This document shows, piece after piece, positions 9,136 to 18,282 of a stretch of 64,000 nucleotides of DNA; positions within the stretch are counted from its first letter, which is position 1, and the number at the start of each line of letters is the position of its first letter. The notes below the pieces were generated by a model. The model was given only the letters and a program-made list of their open reading frames with translations, made no database searches and had not been told where the DNA came from. Source of the DNA: Phycicoccus sp. HDW14 (lineage in GTDB: Bacteria; Actinomycetota; Actinomycetes; Actinomycetales; Dermatophilaceae); contig NZ_CP049935.1 of the NCBI RefSeq assembly GCF_011383005.1, positions 310,001 through 374,000 of the forward strand, given 5' to 3'. A program made the translations under genes and the position numbers.

Positions 9136-10119
9136 TCACCTCCTGCTCTTGGGGTCGAGGGCCTCGCGCAGCGACTCGCCCATCAGGGTGAAGCCGAGGG
9201 CCACGACGATGATGCACAGCGCCGGGTACACGGCGAGGTGCGGGTTGTCGTAGATGAACTGCTGGGCCGACCCGAGCATCGCGCCCCACTCCGGCCGGCG
9301 GTCGTCGGGGTTGCCGAGCCCGAGGAAGGACAGCGCCGCGGCGTCGATGATCGAGGTCGCGAGCACGAGCGTGGACTGGACGATGAGCGGCCCGAGCGAG
9401 TTGGGCAGCATGTGCCGGAACACCACCGCCCGCTCGCTGACCCCGAGGGCGCGGGCGGCGAGCACGTGGTCGCTGTGCCGCTGGGCGAGCATCGACCCCC
9501 GCAGCAGGCGGGCGAAGATCGGCACCTGCACGGCGGCGACGGCGATGATGACCGTCAGCTGGCTCGGCCGGGAGGCCAGGGCCGCGATGGAGAAGGCGAG
9601 CAGCAGCGAGGGGATCGAGAGCAGGACGTCGACGATGCGCATGACGAGCGCGTCGACCCACCCTCCGAAGGCCCCCGCGAGGATGCCGAGGGACATGCCG
9701 CCGGCGAGACCGAAGACCGTCGCGAAGACCCCGACGATGAGCGTCTGCTGGCTGCCGACGAGCAGGCGGGAGAGGAAGTCGCGCCCCGCGTTGTCGCCGC
9801 CGAGGGGGAAGCCCGGCTGGGGGCCGGGGATCGGGTTGGTCTGCTGGCGGACCTGGTCGATGAGCGGGGCGGCGGCCGGGTCGTTCGGCGCGATGAACGG
9901 CGAGAAGAGCGCCAGCACGACGAAGAGCAGGGTGATGACGGCGCCGAGCAGGAAGACCGGGTTGCGGCGCAGGCGCTTCCACGCACTGGCGATGAGCGAG
10001 ACGCCGGGCTTCTCGTCGACCGTCCCGGCCTCGCGCACGAGGGTGTCGGTGCCGCCGGCCGTGGCGGCGAGGTCGTCGATGCGGTCCTTGCGGCGGTTCA
10101 TGGGGTTCGTGGGGCTCAT
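9136..10119 (-). CDS. Oligopeptide/dipeptide ABC transporter permease (DppC/OppC type)
   Basis: A 327-residue inner-membrane permease with an extended cytoplasmic N-terminus, then the OppC_N span (NPVFLLGAVITLLFVVLALF) and five further spans. The EAA loop (VLAARALGVSERAVVFRHMLPN) contacts the ATPases, and GRDFLSRLLVGSQQTLIVG is the standard C-subunit motif. ATG 10119 overlaps the stop of the B permease (ATGA), so this start is used although ATG 10101 is also in frame. It forms the translocation pore with the B subunit. Confidence 0.93.
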   Translation of the reverse strand: MSPTNPMNRRKDRIDDLAATAGGTDTLVREAGTVDEKPGVSLIASAWKRLRRNPVFLLGAVITLLFVVLALFSPFIAPNDPAAAPLIDQVRQQTNPIPGPQPGFPLGGDNAGRDFLSRLLVGSQQTLIVGVFATVFGLAGGMSLGILAGAFGGWVDALVMRIVDVLLSIPSLLLAFSIAALASRPSQLTVIIAVAAVQVPIFARLLRGSMLAQRHSDHVLAARALGVSERAVVFRHMLPNSLGPLIVQSTLVLATSIIDAAALSFLGLGNPDDRRPEWGAMLGSAQQFIYDNPHLAVYPALCIIVVALGFTLMGESLREALDPKSRR

Positions 10120-11123
10120 CGGGTCCTCACCCTCGGGTCGATGACCGCGTACGCGATGTCGACGAGCAGGTTGATCACGACGTAGATGACCGCGGCCGCG
10201 AGGATGAGCACCTGGAGCACGGCGTAGTCGCGGTTGCGGAAGGCGTCGGCGAGGGCGCTGCCGATGCCGCCGAAGTTGAAGACGGTCTCGGTGAGCACCG
10301 CCCCGGCGAGCAGGCCACCGGTCTGGAGGCCGATCGTCGTCACGACGGGGAGCAGGGCGTTGCGCAGCACGTGGCGACCGCGGATGACCCGGGCGGTGAG
10401 GCCCTTGGACTCGGCGGTGCGCACGTAGTCCTCGCCCAGCACCTCGATGACCGAGGCCCGGGTGATCCGGTAGATGACGGCGAACGGGATGGTGGCCAGC
10501 GCGATCGAGGGCAGCACGAGGTGCTTGAGCGCGCTGACCGAACAGTCGAACTCGCGGGTCAGCAGCCCGTCGAGGACGAAGAAGTTCGTGACCCGCGTGC
10601 AGCCGAGGCTGTCCTGCCGGCCGGAGACCGGGAAGACGTTGTGCTCGACGGCCAGCTGGTACTTGAGGAGGAAGGCGAGGAAGAAGACGGGGACCGCGAC
10701 GCCGACGAGCGAGGCGATGACCAGGCCGCTGTCGAGGACGCCGTTGGCCCGCCGCGCCGACACGTACCCGAGGGGGATCGCGAGGACGACGGCGATGGCG
10801 AGGGAGAAGAAGCTCAGCTCGATGGTGGCCGGGAAGCGGCTGAAGAAGATGTCGAGCGCGTCGGCGCCCGGGAGGACCTTGGTCGAGGCGCCGAAGTCGC
10901 CGCGCAGCGCCCGCCCGAGGAACTTGGCGTACTGCACCCAGACGGGCTGGTCGAGGCCGAGGGCCTTGGTGAGGGCGGCCCGGGTCTCGGGCGTGGCCCG
11001 CTCACCGAGGATCGCCGAGACGGTGCCTCCGGGGAGGGACCGCAGCCAGAAGAACAGGAGCAGGGAGAGGATGAAGACCACCCCGACCATCTGGAGCAGT
11101 CGTCTGATGATGAATCTCGCCAA
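10116..11123 (-). CDS. Oligopeptide/dipeptide ABC transporter permease (DppB/OppB type)
   Basis: A 335-residue permease with six predicted spans beginning MARFIIRRLLQMVGVVFIL. The GLDQPVWVQYAKFLGRALRGDFG segment is the classic B-subunit periplasmic motif, and RITRASVIEVLGEDYVRTAESKG is its EAA loop. The KYQLAVEHNVFPVSGR insert with a later cysteine pair suggests an enlarged external loop. It is the first gene after the binding-protein gene and is separated from it by 110 bases that contain a strong hairpin (11155-11190), so its expression may be lower than that of the binding protein. Confidence 0.93.
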   Translation of the reverse strand: MARFIIRRLLQMVGVVFILSLLLFFWLRSLPGGTVSAILGERATPETRAALTKALGLDQPVWVQYAKFLGRALRGDFGASTKVLPGADALDIFFSRFPATIELSFFSLAIAVVLAIPLGYVSARRANGVLDSGLVIASLVGVAVPVFFLAFLLKYQLAVEHNVFPVSGRQDSLGCTRVTNFFVLDGLLTREFDCSVSALKHLVLPSIALATIPFAVIYRITRASVIEVLGEDYVRTAESKGLTARVIRGRHVLRNALLPVVTTIGLQTGGLLAGAVLTETVFNFGGIGSALADAFRNRDYAVLQVLILAAAVIYVVINLLVDIAYAVIDPRVRTR

Positions 11124-11154
11124 CGGTGGCTCCTGGTGTCTCCGGTGGACGGCA

Positions 11155-11190
11155 GTGGCCGCCCTGGACGTCGTCGTCCGGGGCGGCCAC
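11155..11190 (-). terminator. Hairpin between the peptide-binding protein gene and its permease genes
   Basis: A 16-bp stem pairs 11155-11170 with 11175-11190 around the loop TCGT, with one position that is G-U in RNA. It lies 44 bases past the binding-protein stop and 31 bases before the DppB start. The likely effect is partial termination or 3'-end protection, giving more binding protein than permease, a common arrangement in ABC import operons. Confidence 0.65.
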
Positions 11191-11233
11191 CGACCCTATA
11201 CGGAAGTGCGCGCGGGGTGGGCCCCGCGGGCGG

Positions 11234-12907
11234 TCACTTGCCGGCCGTGACGGTGTCGAACATCTCGGCGGTCAGCGGGCTGGCCGTCAGACCCTTGACC
11301 TTGCCGCTGGTGACGAGCGCCGGCGGGGAGTGGCTCACCGGGATGCCCGGCAGGTACTCCTCGGCGATGCGCTTGTTGATGTCCTGGTACGCGGCCTCGC
11401 GCTGACCCTCGTCGACGATGGCGTCGGCCTTCTTGAGGTCCTCGGACAGGGTCTTGCCCCACGGCATGACGCTCGTGTGGAAGTCGTTGCCCTTGATGTC
11501 GCTGAAGAAGGTGCCGAGGAAGTTGTCGGCGGCGTTGTAGTCACCGGTCCAGCCGAGCAGCCACATGTCGTACGCGCCGTTGGCCGACACGTCGTCGAGG
11601 TAGCCACCGTTCCACGGCTTGCTCACCGAGTCGACCTTGATGCCGACGGCCTCGAGGTCCTTGGTGAACGCGGCGTGGATCTTCTGCGGGTCCGGCATGT
11701 ACGGCCGCGAGACCTCGGTCGGGAAGGCGAACTTGAGGGTCATGCCCTCGGCGCCGGCCTCCTTGAGCAGCGACTTGGCCTTCTCCGGGTCGTACGGGTA
11801 CGGCTGGAGCGAGGTGTTGTAGCCGGACACGGTGTCGGGCATGAACTGCGAGGCCACCTTGGCGCCCTCGGGCAGCTGGCTCTTGACCATCTGGTCCCGG
11901 TTGAGCGCGTAGGCGATGGCCTGGCGGACCTTGAGGTCCTTGAGCTTCGGGTTCCGCTCGGGGTTCAGGCCCAGGTAGAGGATGTTGAACGCGGGCCGGA
12001 CCTCGACCTTGTTGCCGGAGTCCTCGAGACCCTTCCAGTCGACCGGGTTCGGCAGGTCGTAGCCGTCGATCGAGCCGGCCTGCAGCTCCTGGCGGCGGGT
12101 GCTCTCGTCGGGGATGATCTTGAAGACGAGGGTCTTGCTCTTCGGCTTCTCGCCGTAGAAGGCGTCGTTGGCCACGAGCGTGACGGTCTTGTTCGCCTCG
12201 TCGTACTTCGAGAGCTTGTACGGGCCGATGCCGACCGGGTTCTTCGAGTACTCCGGGTAGGTGAAGCCCTCACCGGCGGTCTGGACGTTGTTCGCGTCGC
12301 CCTTCTCCAGCGCCGTCGGCGACTGCATCGAGAAGGAGTCGAGCGAGAGGATCGTCGGGAAGCTCGAGGTCGTGCGCGTCACGTTGATGACCGCGGTCGC
12401 GTCGTCCTTGGCCTCGCAGGACTTGTACAGCGAGCCGGACGGGTCGTCGCTGAAGGTCCCGAAGAAGTACGTCCAGTACTCGGCGGCGGTCTGGCCGGCG
12501 CCCTTCTGGTTGTACATGCGGTCGAGGTTGTAGCAGACGGCCTTGGCGTCGAAAGCGGTGCCGTCGGAGAACTTCACGCCCTGACGCAGCTTGAAGCTCC
12601 AGCTCAGGCCGTCCTCGGACGGGGTCCAGCTCTCGGCGAGCTCGGGCTGGATGTCGGCGGTGCCGGGCTTGATGCCGAGCAGGCCCGAGTGGATCTGCCG
12701 CGTGATGCGGAAGGTCTCGCCGTCGGTCGCGTACAGCGGGTCGAAGACGTCGGGGGCACCGGCGGCGCCGAAGGTGAACGTGTCCTTGACGTCGCCGCCG
12801 CTCGTGCCGCCGTCGCTACCGGAGTCCCGGTCGGACTGGGCACACGCGGACATGCTCAGGGCAGCCACCGTGAGCAGCACGAGTGGCGCCGTGCGCTTGA
12901 GTGTCAT
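11234..12907 (-). CDS. Peptide ABC transporter substrate-binding lipoprotein (SBP_bac_5, DppA/OppA type)
   Basis: A 557-residue extracytoplasmic binding protein. The N-terminus is a lipoprotein signal peptide with lipobox LSMSAC, so the mature cysteine is lipidated and the protein sits on the outer face of the membrane. Family-5 markers include LAESWTPSEDGLSWSFKLRQ, VKFSDGTAFDAKAVCYNLDR and YLGLNPERNP. It is the first gene of the minus-strand transporter operon. Ligand is probably short peptides, inferred from the whole cassette. The divergent 256-bp region shared with typA should hold its promoter. Confidence 0.93.
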   Translation of the reverse strand: MTLKRTAPLVLLTVAALSMSACAQSDRDSGSDGGTSGGDVKDTFTFGAAGAPDVFDPLYATDGETFRITRQIHSGLLGIKPGTADIQPELAESWTPSEDGLSWSFKLRQGVKFSDGTAFDAKAVCYNLDRMYNQKGAGQTAAEYWTYFFGTFSDDPSGSLYKSCEAKDDATAVINVTRTTSSFPTILSLDSFSMQSPTALEKGDANNVQTAGEGFTYPEYSKNPVGIGPYKLSKYDEANKTVTLVANDAFYGEKPKSKTLVFKIIPDESTRRQELQAGSIDGYDLPNPVDWKGLEDSGNKVEVRPAFNILYLGLNPERNPKLKDLKVRQAIAYALNRDQMVKSQLPEGAKVASQFMPDTVSGYNTSLQPYPYDPEKAKSLLKEAGAEGMTLKFAFPTEVSRPYMPDPQKIHAAFTKDLEAVGIKVDSVSKPWNGGYLDDVSANGAYDMWLLGWTGDYNAADNFLGTFFSDIKGNDFHTSVMPWGKTLSEDLKKADAIVDEGQREAAYQDINKRIAEEYLPGIPVSHSPPALVTSGKVKGLTASPLTAEMFDTVTAGK

Positions 12908-13163
12908 CAGTGTGAACCTCGCTTGGGTGTGCGGTCACTCTGACCGCCCGGGTCGGGCGGCTGAGGTCCACGCACGGCAGGGGTGAGCCCTCCCGTCCGC
13001 GGTTGCACGGACCCTAGCCAGCAAATCCGCTCGGGGGAACGCTCCGATCCCAGTGGTTACCCAAGTGAGACCGAACGAGCGCCGGAAGCCTTCCGGTGGG
13101 CGCCGGTCCTGCGGCGTTACACCCGATTCGGTGGCAGCCGCAATCCCTGAGAGACTGGTGGGC

Positions 13164-15059
13164 ATGTCTGCCTCCCGCCGCGACGACCTCCGGAACGTCG
13201 CCATCGTCGCGCACGTCGACCACGGAAAGACCACGCTCGTCGACAAGATGCTCTGGCAGTCCGGAGCCTTCGGCGAGCACGACCACATCGCCGAGCGCGC
13301 GATGGACAGCGGTGACCTCGAGCGCGAGAAGGGCATCACGATCCTCGCGAAGAACACCGCCGTCCGCTACGCCGGCAAGGCCGCGGTCGACGCCGGCATC
13401 ACCGACGGCATGGTCATCAACATCATCGACACCCCCGGCCACGCCGACTTCGGTGGCGAGGTCGAGCGCGGCCTGTCGATGGTCGACGGCGTCGTCCTGC
13501 TCGTCGACGCCTCCGAGGGCCCGCTGCCCCAGACCCGGTTCGTCCTGCGCAAGGCGCTCGCGGCCCAGATGCCCGTCGTCCTGTGCATCAACAAGGTCGA
13601 CCGGCCCGACGCGCGCATCGCCGAGGTCGTCGACGAGGTCTACGAGCTGTTCATGGACCTGCTCGTCGACGCCGAGCACCACCAGGACCAGCTCGACTTC
13701 CCGGTCGTCTACGCCTCGGCGAAGGCCGGCATCGCCTCGCTGACCCGCCCCGCCGACGGCGGCCTCCCCGACGGCGACGACCTCGAGCCGCTGTTCCGCA
13801 CGATCATCGAGACCATCCCGGCGCCGTCCTACGACTCCGACGCCCCGCTGCAGGCGCACGTGACCAACCTCGACGCCTCGAACTTCCTCGGCCGCCTCGC
13901 CCTGCTGCGTGTGCACAACGGCACGATCCGCAAGGGCCAGCAGGTGGCCTGGTGCCGCCGCGACGGCTCGATCTCGTCGGTGAAGATCACCGAGCTGCTC
14001 ATGACCGAGGCCCTCGAGCGCCGCTCGGCCGAGTCCGCCGGCCCCGGCGACATCATCGCCGTCGCCGGCATCCCCGAGATCACCATCGGCGAGACCCTCG
14101 CCGACCTCGACGACCCGCGCCCGCTGCCGCTCATCACCGTCGACGAGCCGGCCATCTCCATGACCATCGGCATCAACACCAGCCCGATGGCCGGGCGGGT
14201 CAAGGGCGCCAAGGTCACCGCGCGCCTCGTCAAGGACCGCCTCGACCGCGAGCTGGTCGGCAACGTGTCGATGCGCGTACTGCCCACCGAGCGCCCCGAC
14301 GCCTGGGAGGTCCAGGGCCGCGGCGAGCTCGCGCTGGCCATCCTCGTCGAGCAGATGCGCCGCGAGGGCTACGAGCTGACCGTCGGCAAGCCGGTCGTCG
14401 TCACCCGCGAGGTCGACGGCAAGGTCCACGAGCCGATCGAGCGCGTCACCATCGACACCCCCGAGGAGTACCTCGGCGCGATCACCCAGCTGCTCGCCGC
14501 CCGCAAGGGTCGCCTCGAGCAGATGACCAACCACGGCACCGGGTGGGTCCGGATGGAGTACCTCGTGCCGTCGCGCGGGCTCATCGGCTTCCGCACCCAG
14601 TTCCTCACCGACACCCGCGGCACCGGCATCGCGAACCACGTCTTCGAGGGCTACGAGCCGTGGCAGGGCGACATCTCGACCCGCATCAGCGGCTCGCTCG
14701 TCGCCGACCGCTCGGGGCCGGCCACCGCCTACGCCATGGCCAACCTCCAGGAGCGCGGCACGCTCTTCATCGCGCCGACGACCGAGGTGTACGAGGGGAT
14801 GATCGTCGGCGAGAACTCGCGCGTCGACGACATGGACGTCAACATCACCAAGGAGAAGAAGCTCACCAACGTGCGCTCCGCCGGTGCCGACGTCCTCGAG
14901 CGGCTCGCGCCGCCGCGTGCCCTCTCGCTCGAGCAGTCGCTCGAGTTCTGCCGCGAGGACGAGTGCGTCGAGGTGACCCCGGAGGCCGTGCGCATCCGCA
15001 AGGTCGAGCTCGACCAGACCCTGCGCGCCCGCGCCGCCGCCCGGGCCAGGAGGAGCTGA
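13164..15059 (+). CDS. typA: Translational GTPase TypA/BipA
   Basis: A 631-residue ribosome-associated GTPase of the EF-G/LepA superfamily that helps ribosome assembly and stress adaptation. G1 is AHVDHGKTT at residues 16-24; G2 is in EREKGITI, G3 is DTPGHADF, G4 is NKVD and G5 is SAK. The C-terminal BipA-specific domain includes YLVPSRGLIGFRTQFLTDTRG and the closing EFCREDECVEVTPEAVRIRK. ATG 13164 is chosen because conserved sequence starts at LRNVAIVAHVDHGK; the upstream open frame is non-conserved. It is divergent from the peptide transporter, and the next gene follows after ten bases. Confidence 0.96.
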   Translation: MSASRRDDLRNVAIVAHVDHGKTTLVDKMLWQSGAFGEHDHIAERAMDSGDLEREKGITILAKNTAVRYAGKAAVDAGITDGMVINIIDTPGHADFGGEVERGLSMVDGVVLLVDASEGPLPQTRFVLRKALAAQMPVVLCINKVDRPDARIAEVVDEVYELFMDLLVDAEHHQDQLDFPVVYASAKAGIASLTRPADGGLPDGDDLEPLFRTIIETIPAPSYDSDAPLQAHVTNLDASNFLGRLALLRVHNGTIRKGQQVAWCRRDGSISSVKITELLMTEALERRSAESAGPGDIIAVAGIPEITIGETLADLDDPRPLPLITVDEPAISMTIGINTSPMAGRVKGAKVTARLVKDRLDRELVGNVSMRVLPTERPDAWEVQGRGELALAILVEQMRREGYELTVGKPVVVTREVDGKVHEPIERVTIDTPEEYLGAITQLLAARKGRLEQMTNHGTGWVRMEYLVPSRGLIGFRTQFLTDTRGTGIANHVFEGYEPWQGDISTRISGSLVADRSGPATAYAMANLQERGTLFIAPTTEVYEGMIVGENSRVDDMDVNITKEKKLTNVRSAGADVLERLAPPRALSLEQSLEFCREDECVEVTPEAVRIRKVELDQTLRARAAARARRS

Positions 15060-15069
15060 CCGACACCGC

Positions 15070-16926
15070 ATGGCCAGGAGAGACCGCCACACCCCTGACG
15101 CGACCCCGGAGCACCCGACCCGCCGCTCGCAGCGGCGGGGCTCCCGGAGGCGTCGCCCCGTCCGCCTGCTGCTCGTGGTCGGCCTCGTCGTCGCCGCCCT
15201 CGTCGCGGCCGGTGTCGTCGTCGTCCGCCAGCGGGGGTCCGAGCCCACGCCCGACACCCTGCCGTCCTCCGCGGTCGGCGACCGGGTCGACACCCGCGGC
15301 GGCACGCTCAACGCCCTCTCGCTCGGGCCGGTCGCCACGTGGGACCCCCAGCGCATCGCGGCCCGGGGCGACATGGCCTTCGCCGGACGGGTCTTCGCGC
15401 GCTCGCTCACCGCGTACGAGGCGACGACCGACCCGAAGGCGCAGTCGACCGTCGTCGGCGACCTCGCGACCGACACCGGCACGCCGAGCAAGGACCTCAA
15501 GTCCTGGACCTTCACCCTCCGCGACGGCGTGCAGTGGCAGGACGGCAGCCCCGTCACCTGCGCCGACGTCGCCTACGGCATCTCCCGCACCTTCGCCACC
15601 CAGGACGTCGTGGGCGGACCCACCGACGCCCTCGCCGTGCTCGCGGTGCCGCGCAACGCCGACGGCACGAGCACCTACGCCGGGCCGTACGCCACCGGCG
15701 CGGCGGCCGAGAAGGGCCAGGCGGCCTACGACAAGGCGGTCGCCTGCGACGGCCGGCAGATCACCTTCACCCTGAGCACCCCGACCGGCGACTTCGCCGA
15801 GATGCTGGCCCAGCCGGCGTTCGGCCCGGTCAAGGAGTCGGTCGACCGCGGCGCGGACGGCTCCTACGACGTCTTCAGCGCCGGCCCGTACATGCTGCGC
15901 GGCACGTGGGAGAAGGGGCGCGGCGGGACGTTCGTCCGCAACCCGCACTGGTCGGCCGCGAGCGACCCGGTCCGCAAGGCCTACCCGGACGAGATCCGCT
16001 ACCAGGAGGGCCTCGACACCCAGGCCGTCGCCCAGCAGGTCATGGCCGACAACGCCACCGGCCGGGTGTCGGTCTCGCTCGGGTCGGCCCCGCCGGCGAT
16101 CCAGCAGCACATCACGGCCGTCCAGAGCCTCGAGGAGCGCTCGGTCAACCCGCTCACCGGCGTCGTCGACTACCTCGTCCCCAACACCCGCAGCGCGGTG
16201 TTCAAGGACGAGAAGGTCCGGCTCGCGCTGGCCGCCGCGACCAACCGCGACGCCTACGTCACGGCCATCGGCGGGAAGACCGCCGCCGACCCCGCCGTCT
16301 CGCTGCTGCCGCGCGCGCTGCCCGCCGCGCACGACGACGACCCCGTCGCGGCCGGCACGCGCGGTGACCCCACCCGGGCCAAGAGCCTGCTCGAGCAGGC
16401 CGGCGTCACCACGCCCGTGAAGTTCACCGTGGCCTACCGCTCCGACCCGACCGCCGACAAGGCGATGGCCGCCCTCGTCGCGAGCTGGCGGCAGGCCGGC
16501 TTCGAGCCGGAGACCAAGCCGGTCACCGACGACTACTTCGCGACGATCTCGGACCCCCGGACCGCGAAGGACGTCGACGTCTTCTGGTCGAACTGGGCGC
16601 CGGCGTGGGCCTCGGGCTCCACGGTCCTGCCCCCGCTGTTCGACAGCACGATCAACGTCACGGCAGCGGGCCCCGGGCGCGACTACGGCTACTTCACCGA
16701 CCCCGAGCTCGACGAGCAGATGACCAAGACCTCGGCCGTCGCCGACCGCGAGGCCCGCGAGCGCGGCTGGGCCGACGTCGACCGCCGGCTGCTCCAGCAG
16801 GGCGCGTACATCGGGCTGGCCGAGCGGCGGGCGCTCTACGTCGCGGGCTCTGACGTGCGCAACCTGTCGTCCAACGGGGTGCTCGGGGGAGTGGTCGAGT
16901 TCGCCGACATCGCGGTCGTGCCGTGA
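15070..16926 (+). CDS. Family 5 substrate-binding protein, membrane-anchored (LpqW-like position)
   Basis: A 618-residue SBP_bac_5 protein. Unlike the SBP at 11234 it has no lipobox; a basic N-terminus is followed by one membrane span (residues about 31-51, VRLLLVVGLVVAALVAAGVVVV). Family sequence includes GGTLNALSLGPVATWDPQRI, SWTFTLRDGVQWQDG and FVRNPHW. No transporter genes accompany it. Its place directly after typA and before mshB matches M. tuberculosis lpqW (Rv1166), an SBP homologue that regulates glycolipid synthesis rather than import, so a regulatory role is possible but inferred. The mshB GTG overlaps its stop (GTGA). Confidence 0.82.
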   Translation: MARRDRHTPDATPEHPTRRSQRRGSRRRRPVRLLLVVGLVVAALVAAGVVVVRQRGSEPTPDTLPSSAVGDRVDTRGGTLNALSLGPVATWDPQRIAARGDMAFAGRVFARSLTAYEATTDPKAQSTVVGDLATDTGTPSKDLKSWTFTLRDGVQWQDGSPVTCADVAYGISRTFATQDVVGGPTDALAVLAVPRNADGTSTYAGPYATGAAAEKGQAAYDKAVACDGRQITFTLSTPTGDFAEMLAQPAFGPVKESVDRGADGSYDVFSAGPYMLRGTWEKGRGGTFVRNPHWSAASDPVRKAYPDEIRYQEGLDTQAVAQQVMADNATGRVSVSLGSAPPAIQQHITAVQSLEERSVNPLTGVVDYLVPNTRSAVFKDEKVRLALAAATNRDAYVTAIGGKTAADPAVSLLPRALPAAHDDDPVAAGTRGDPTRAKSLLEQAGVTTPVKFTVAYRSDPTADKAMAALVASWRQAGFEPETKPVTDDYFATISDPRTAKDVDVFWSNWAPAWASGSTVLPPLFDSTINVTAAGPGRDYGYFTDPELDEQMTKTSAVADREARERGWADVDRRLLQQGAYIGLAERRALYVAGSDVRNLSSNGVLGGVVEFADIAVVP

Positions 16927-17795
16927 GGGGGCTGCTCGACGACGTGCGTCCCGGAGACCGCCCGGGCCGCCTGCTCCTCGTGCACGCCCACCCCGACGAC
17001 GAGACGCTGACCACCGGCGTCGCGATCGCCCACCACGTCGCGCGCGGCGACGAGGTGCACGTCCTCACCTGCACGCTCGGCGAGGAGGGCGAGGTCATCC
17101 CGCCCGGCCTGGCCCACCTCGAGGGTGACGGGCCGGCGCTCGCCGCGCACCGCCGCCGCGAGCTGGCCGCCGCGATGGCCGCCCTGGGCGTCACCCACCA
17201 CCTGCTCGGGGCGCCCGGAGCGGGCGACGAGCCCGCCTTCCGCGACTCCGGGATGGCCGGGTCGGCGGCCGCCGCCGACCCGCGCGCCTGGGCCGGCGTG
17301 CCCCTCGAGGTCGCCGCGGCCGCGGTCGGCGAGGTGCTGGCCGCCGTCGACCCCGACGTCGTCGTCACCTACGACGCGGGCGGCGGCTACGGCCATCCCG
17401 ACCACGTCCGCACCCACGAGGCCACCCGGGCGGCCGTCGCGGCGTCGCCGACCGCCGTGCCGCTGTTCGGCACCCTCACGCCGCTGACCTGGGCCGAGGA
17501 GGACGCCGCCTGGCTGCTCGAGCGGGTCCCCGCCTCCGACGGCTGGGTCCTGCCCGGCCCGGACAGCCCCTACGCTGCGAACGTCGTCCCGGACGAGGTC
17601 GTCACCCACGCCGTCGTCGACCCGGGGGTCGTCCCCGCCCAGGCCGCGGCCCTGCGGGCGCACGAGACCCAGGTCGTCGTCGGCGACGGCTGGTACGCCC
17701 TGTCCAACCGCCACGTCTTCCGGCTGCCCGGCCGCGAGGGCTTCGCGCGGCTCGACCCAGCGTCGGGTCGTCCCCTCCCGGAAGGAGCAGCGTGA
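16923..17795 (+). CDS. mshB: N-acetyl-GlcN-inositol deacetylase, mycothiol biosynthesis (MshB)
   Basis: A 290-residue zinc deacetylase that removes acetyl from GlcNAc-inositol in mycothiol synthesis. The metal and catalytic residues of MshB are present: H23, D25 and D26 in HAHPDDE, and H158 with D160 and H161 in YGHPDH. Further MshB-specific sequence includes TCTLGEEGEVIPPGLAHLEGD and DSGMAGSAAAADPRAW, which separates it from generic PIG-L proteins. GTG 16923 overlaps the preceding stop, and its own stop overlaps the next GTG, so translation is coupled on both sides. It shows that the organism makes mycothiol. Confidence 0.93.
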   Translation: MRGLLDDVRPGDRPGRLLLVHAHPDDETLTTGVAIAHHVARGDEVHVLTCTLGEEGEVIPPGLAHLEGDGPALAAHRRRELAAAMAALGVTHHLLGAPGAGDEPAFRDSGMAGSAAAADPRAWAGVPLEVAAAAVGEVLAAVDPDVVVTYDAGGGYGHPDHVRTHEATRAAVAASPTAVPLFGTLTPLTWAEEDAAWLLERVPASDGWVLPGPDSPYAANVVPDEVVTHAVVDPGVVPAQAAALRAHETQVVVGDGWYALSNRHVFRLPGREGFARLDPASGRPLPEGAA

Positions 17796-18282
17796 GCGAC
17801 CTCGACCCGGCCTTCTACCGCCAGGCCATGGGCCGCCTCGTCCAGGGCGTCAGCGTGCTGACCACCGTCGACGGCGGCCACGACCACGCGATGACCGCCG
17901 ACACCGTCACGTCCGTGTCGCTCGAGCCGCTGCTCGTCCTCGTCTGCGTCGAGACCGAGGCGCGCTTCCACGACGCGGTGGTGTCCGCGGGGGTGTGGGG
18001 TGTCAGCGTCCTGGCCGCCGACCAGCGCCCGCTCTCGGAGTGGTTCGCCACCCGGGGCCGACCCCTCCACGGCCAGCTCGACCGCGCGCAGTTCACCCGC
18101 GGCCGGCACACCGGTGTGGCCCTGCTCGACGGGGCGCTGACCCACCTGGAGTGTCGCACCGTCGACGCCCACCCCGCGGGGACCATGTGATCGTCGTCGG
18201 GGAGGTCCTCGACATCGGGCTGCCGGACTCCGTCGGCCCGGCCCTCGTCCACTACCGCGGCCGCTACGGGAGCATCGCATGA
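17792..18282 (+). pseudogene. Flavin reductase-like FMN-binding protein (frameshifted as read; probably intact)
   Basis: A protein of the flavin reductase (FMN-binding split-barrel) family, about 163 residues when repaired. The N-terminal part (FYRQAMGRLVQGVSVLTT, then MTADTVTSVSLEPLLVLVCV) is classic. The frame breaks in a G run at 18178-18181; adding one G gives HPAGDHVIVVGEVLDIGL, the conserved continuation, and the frame then ends with TGA 18280-18282 overlapping the next ATG. That preserved coupling argues for a sequencing error. As read, translation would stop at 18190. The GTG start has a GGAAGGAG ribosome site and overlaps the mshB stop. Confidence 0.82.

Noticed and set aside
12908..13163. 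Riboswitch or T-box between the peptide operon and typA
   Set aside because: No recognisable conserved aptamer or long hairpin set could be seen in the 256 bp.
13014..15557. 847-codon minus-strand frame opposite typA
   Set aside because: Antisense shadow; typA on the plus strand has all five G motifs.
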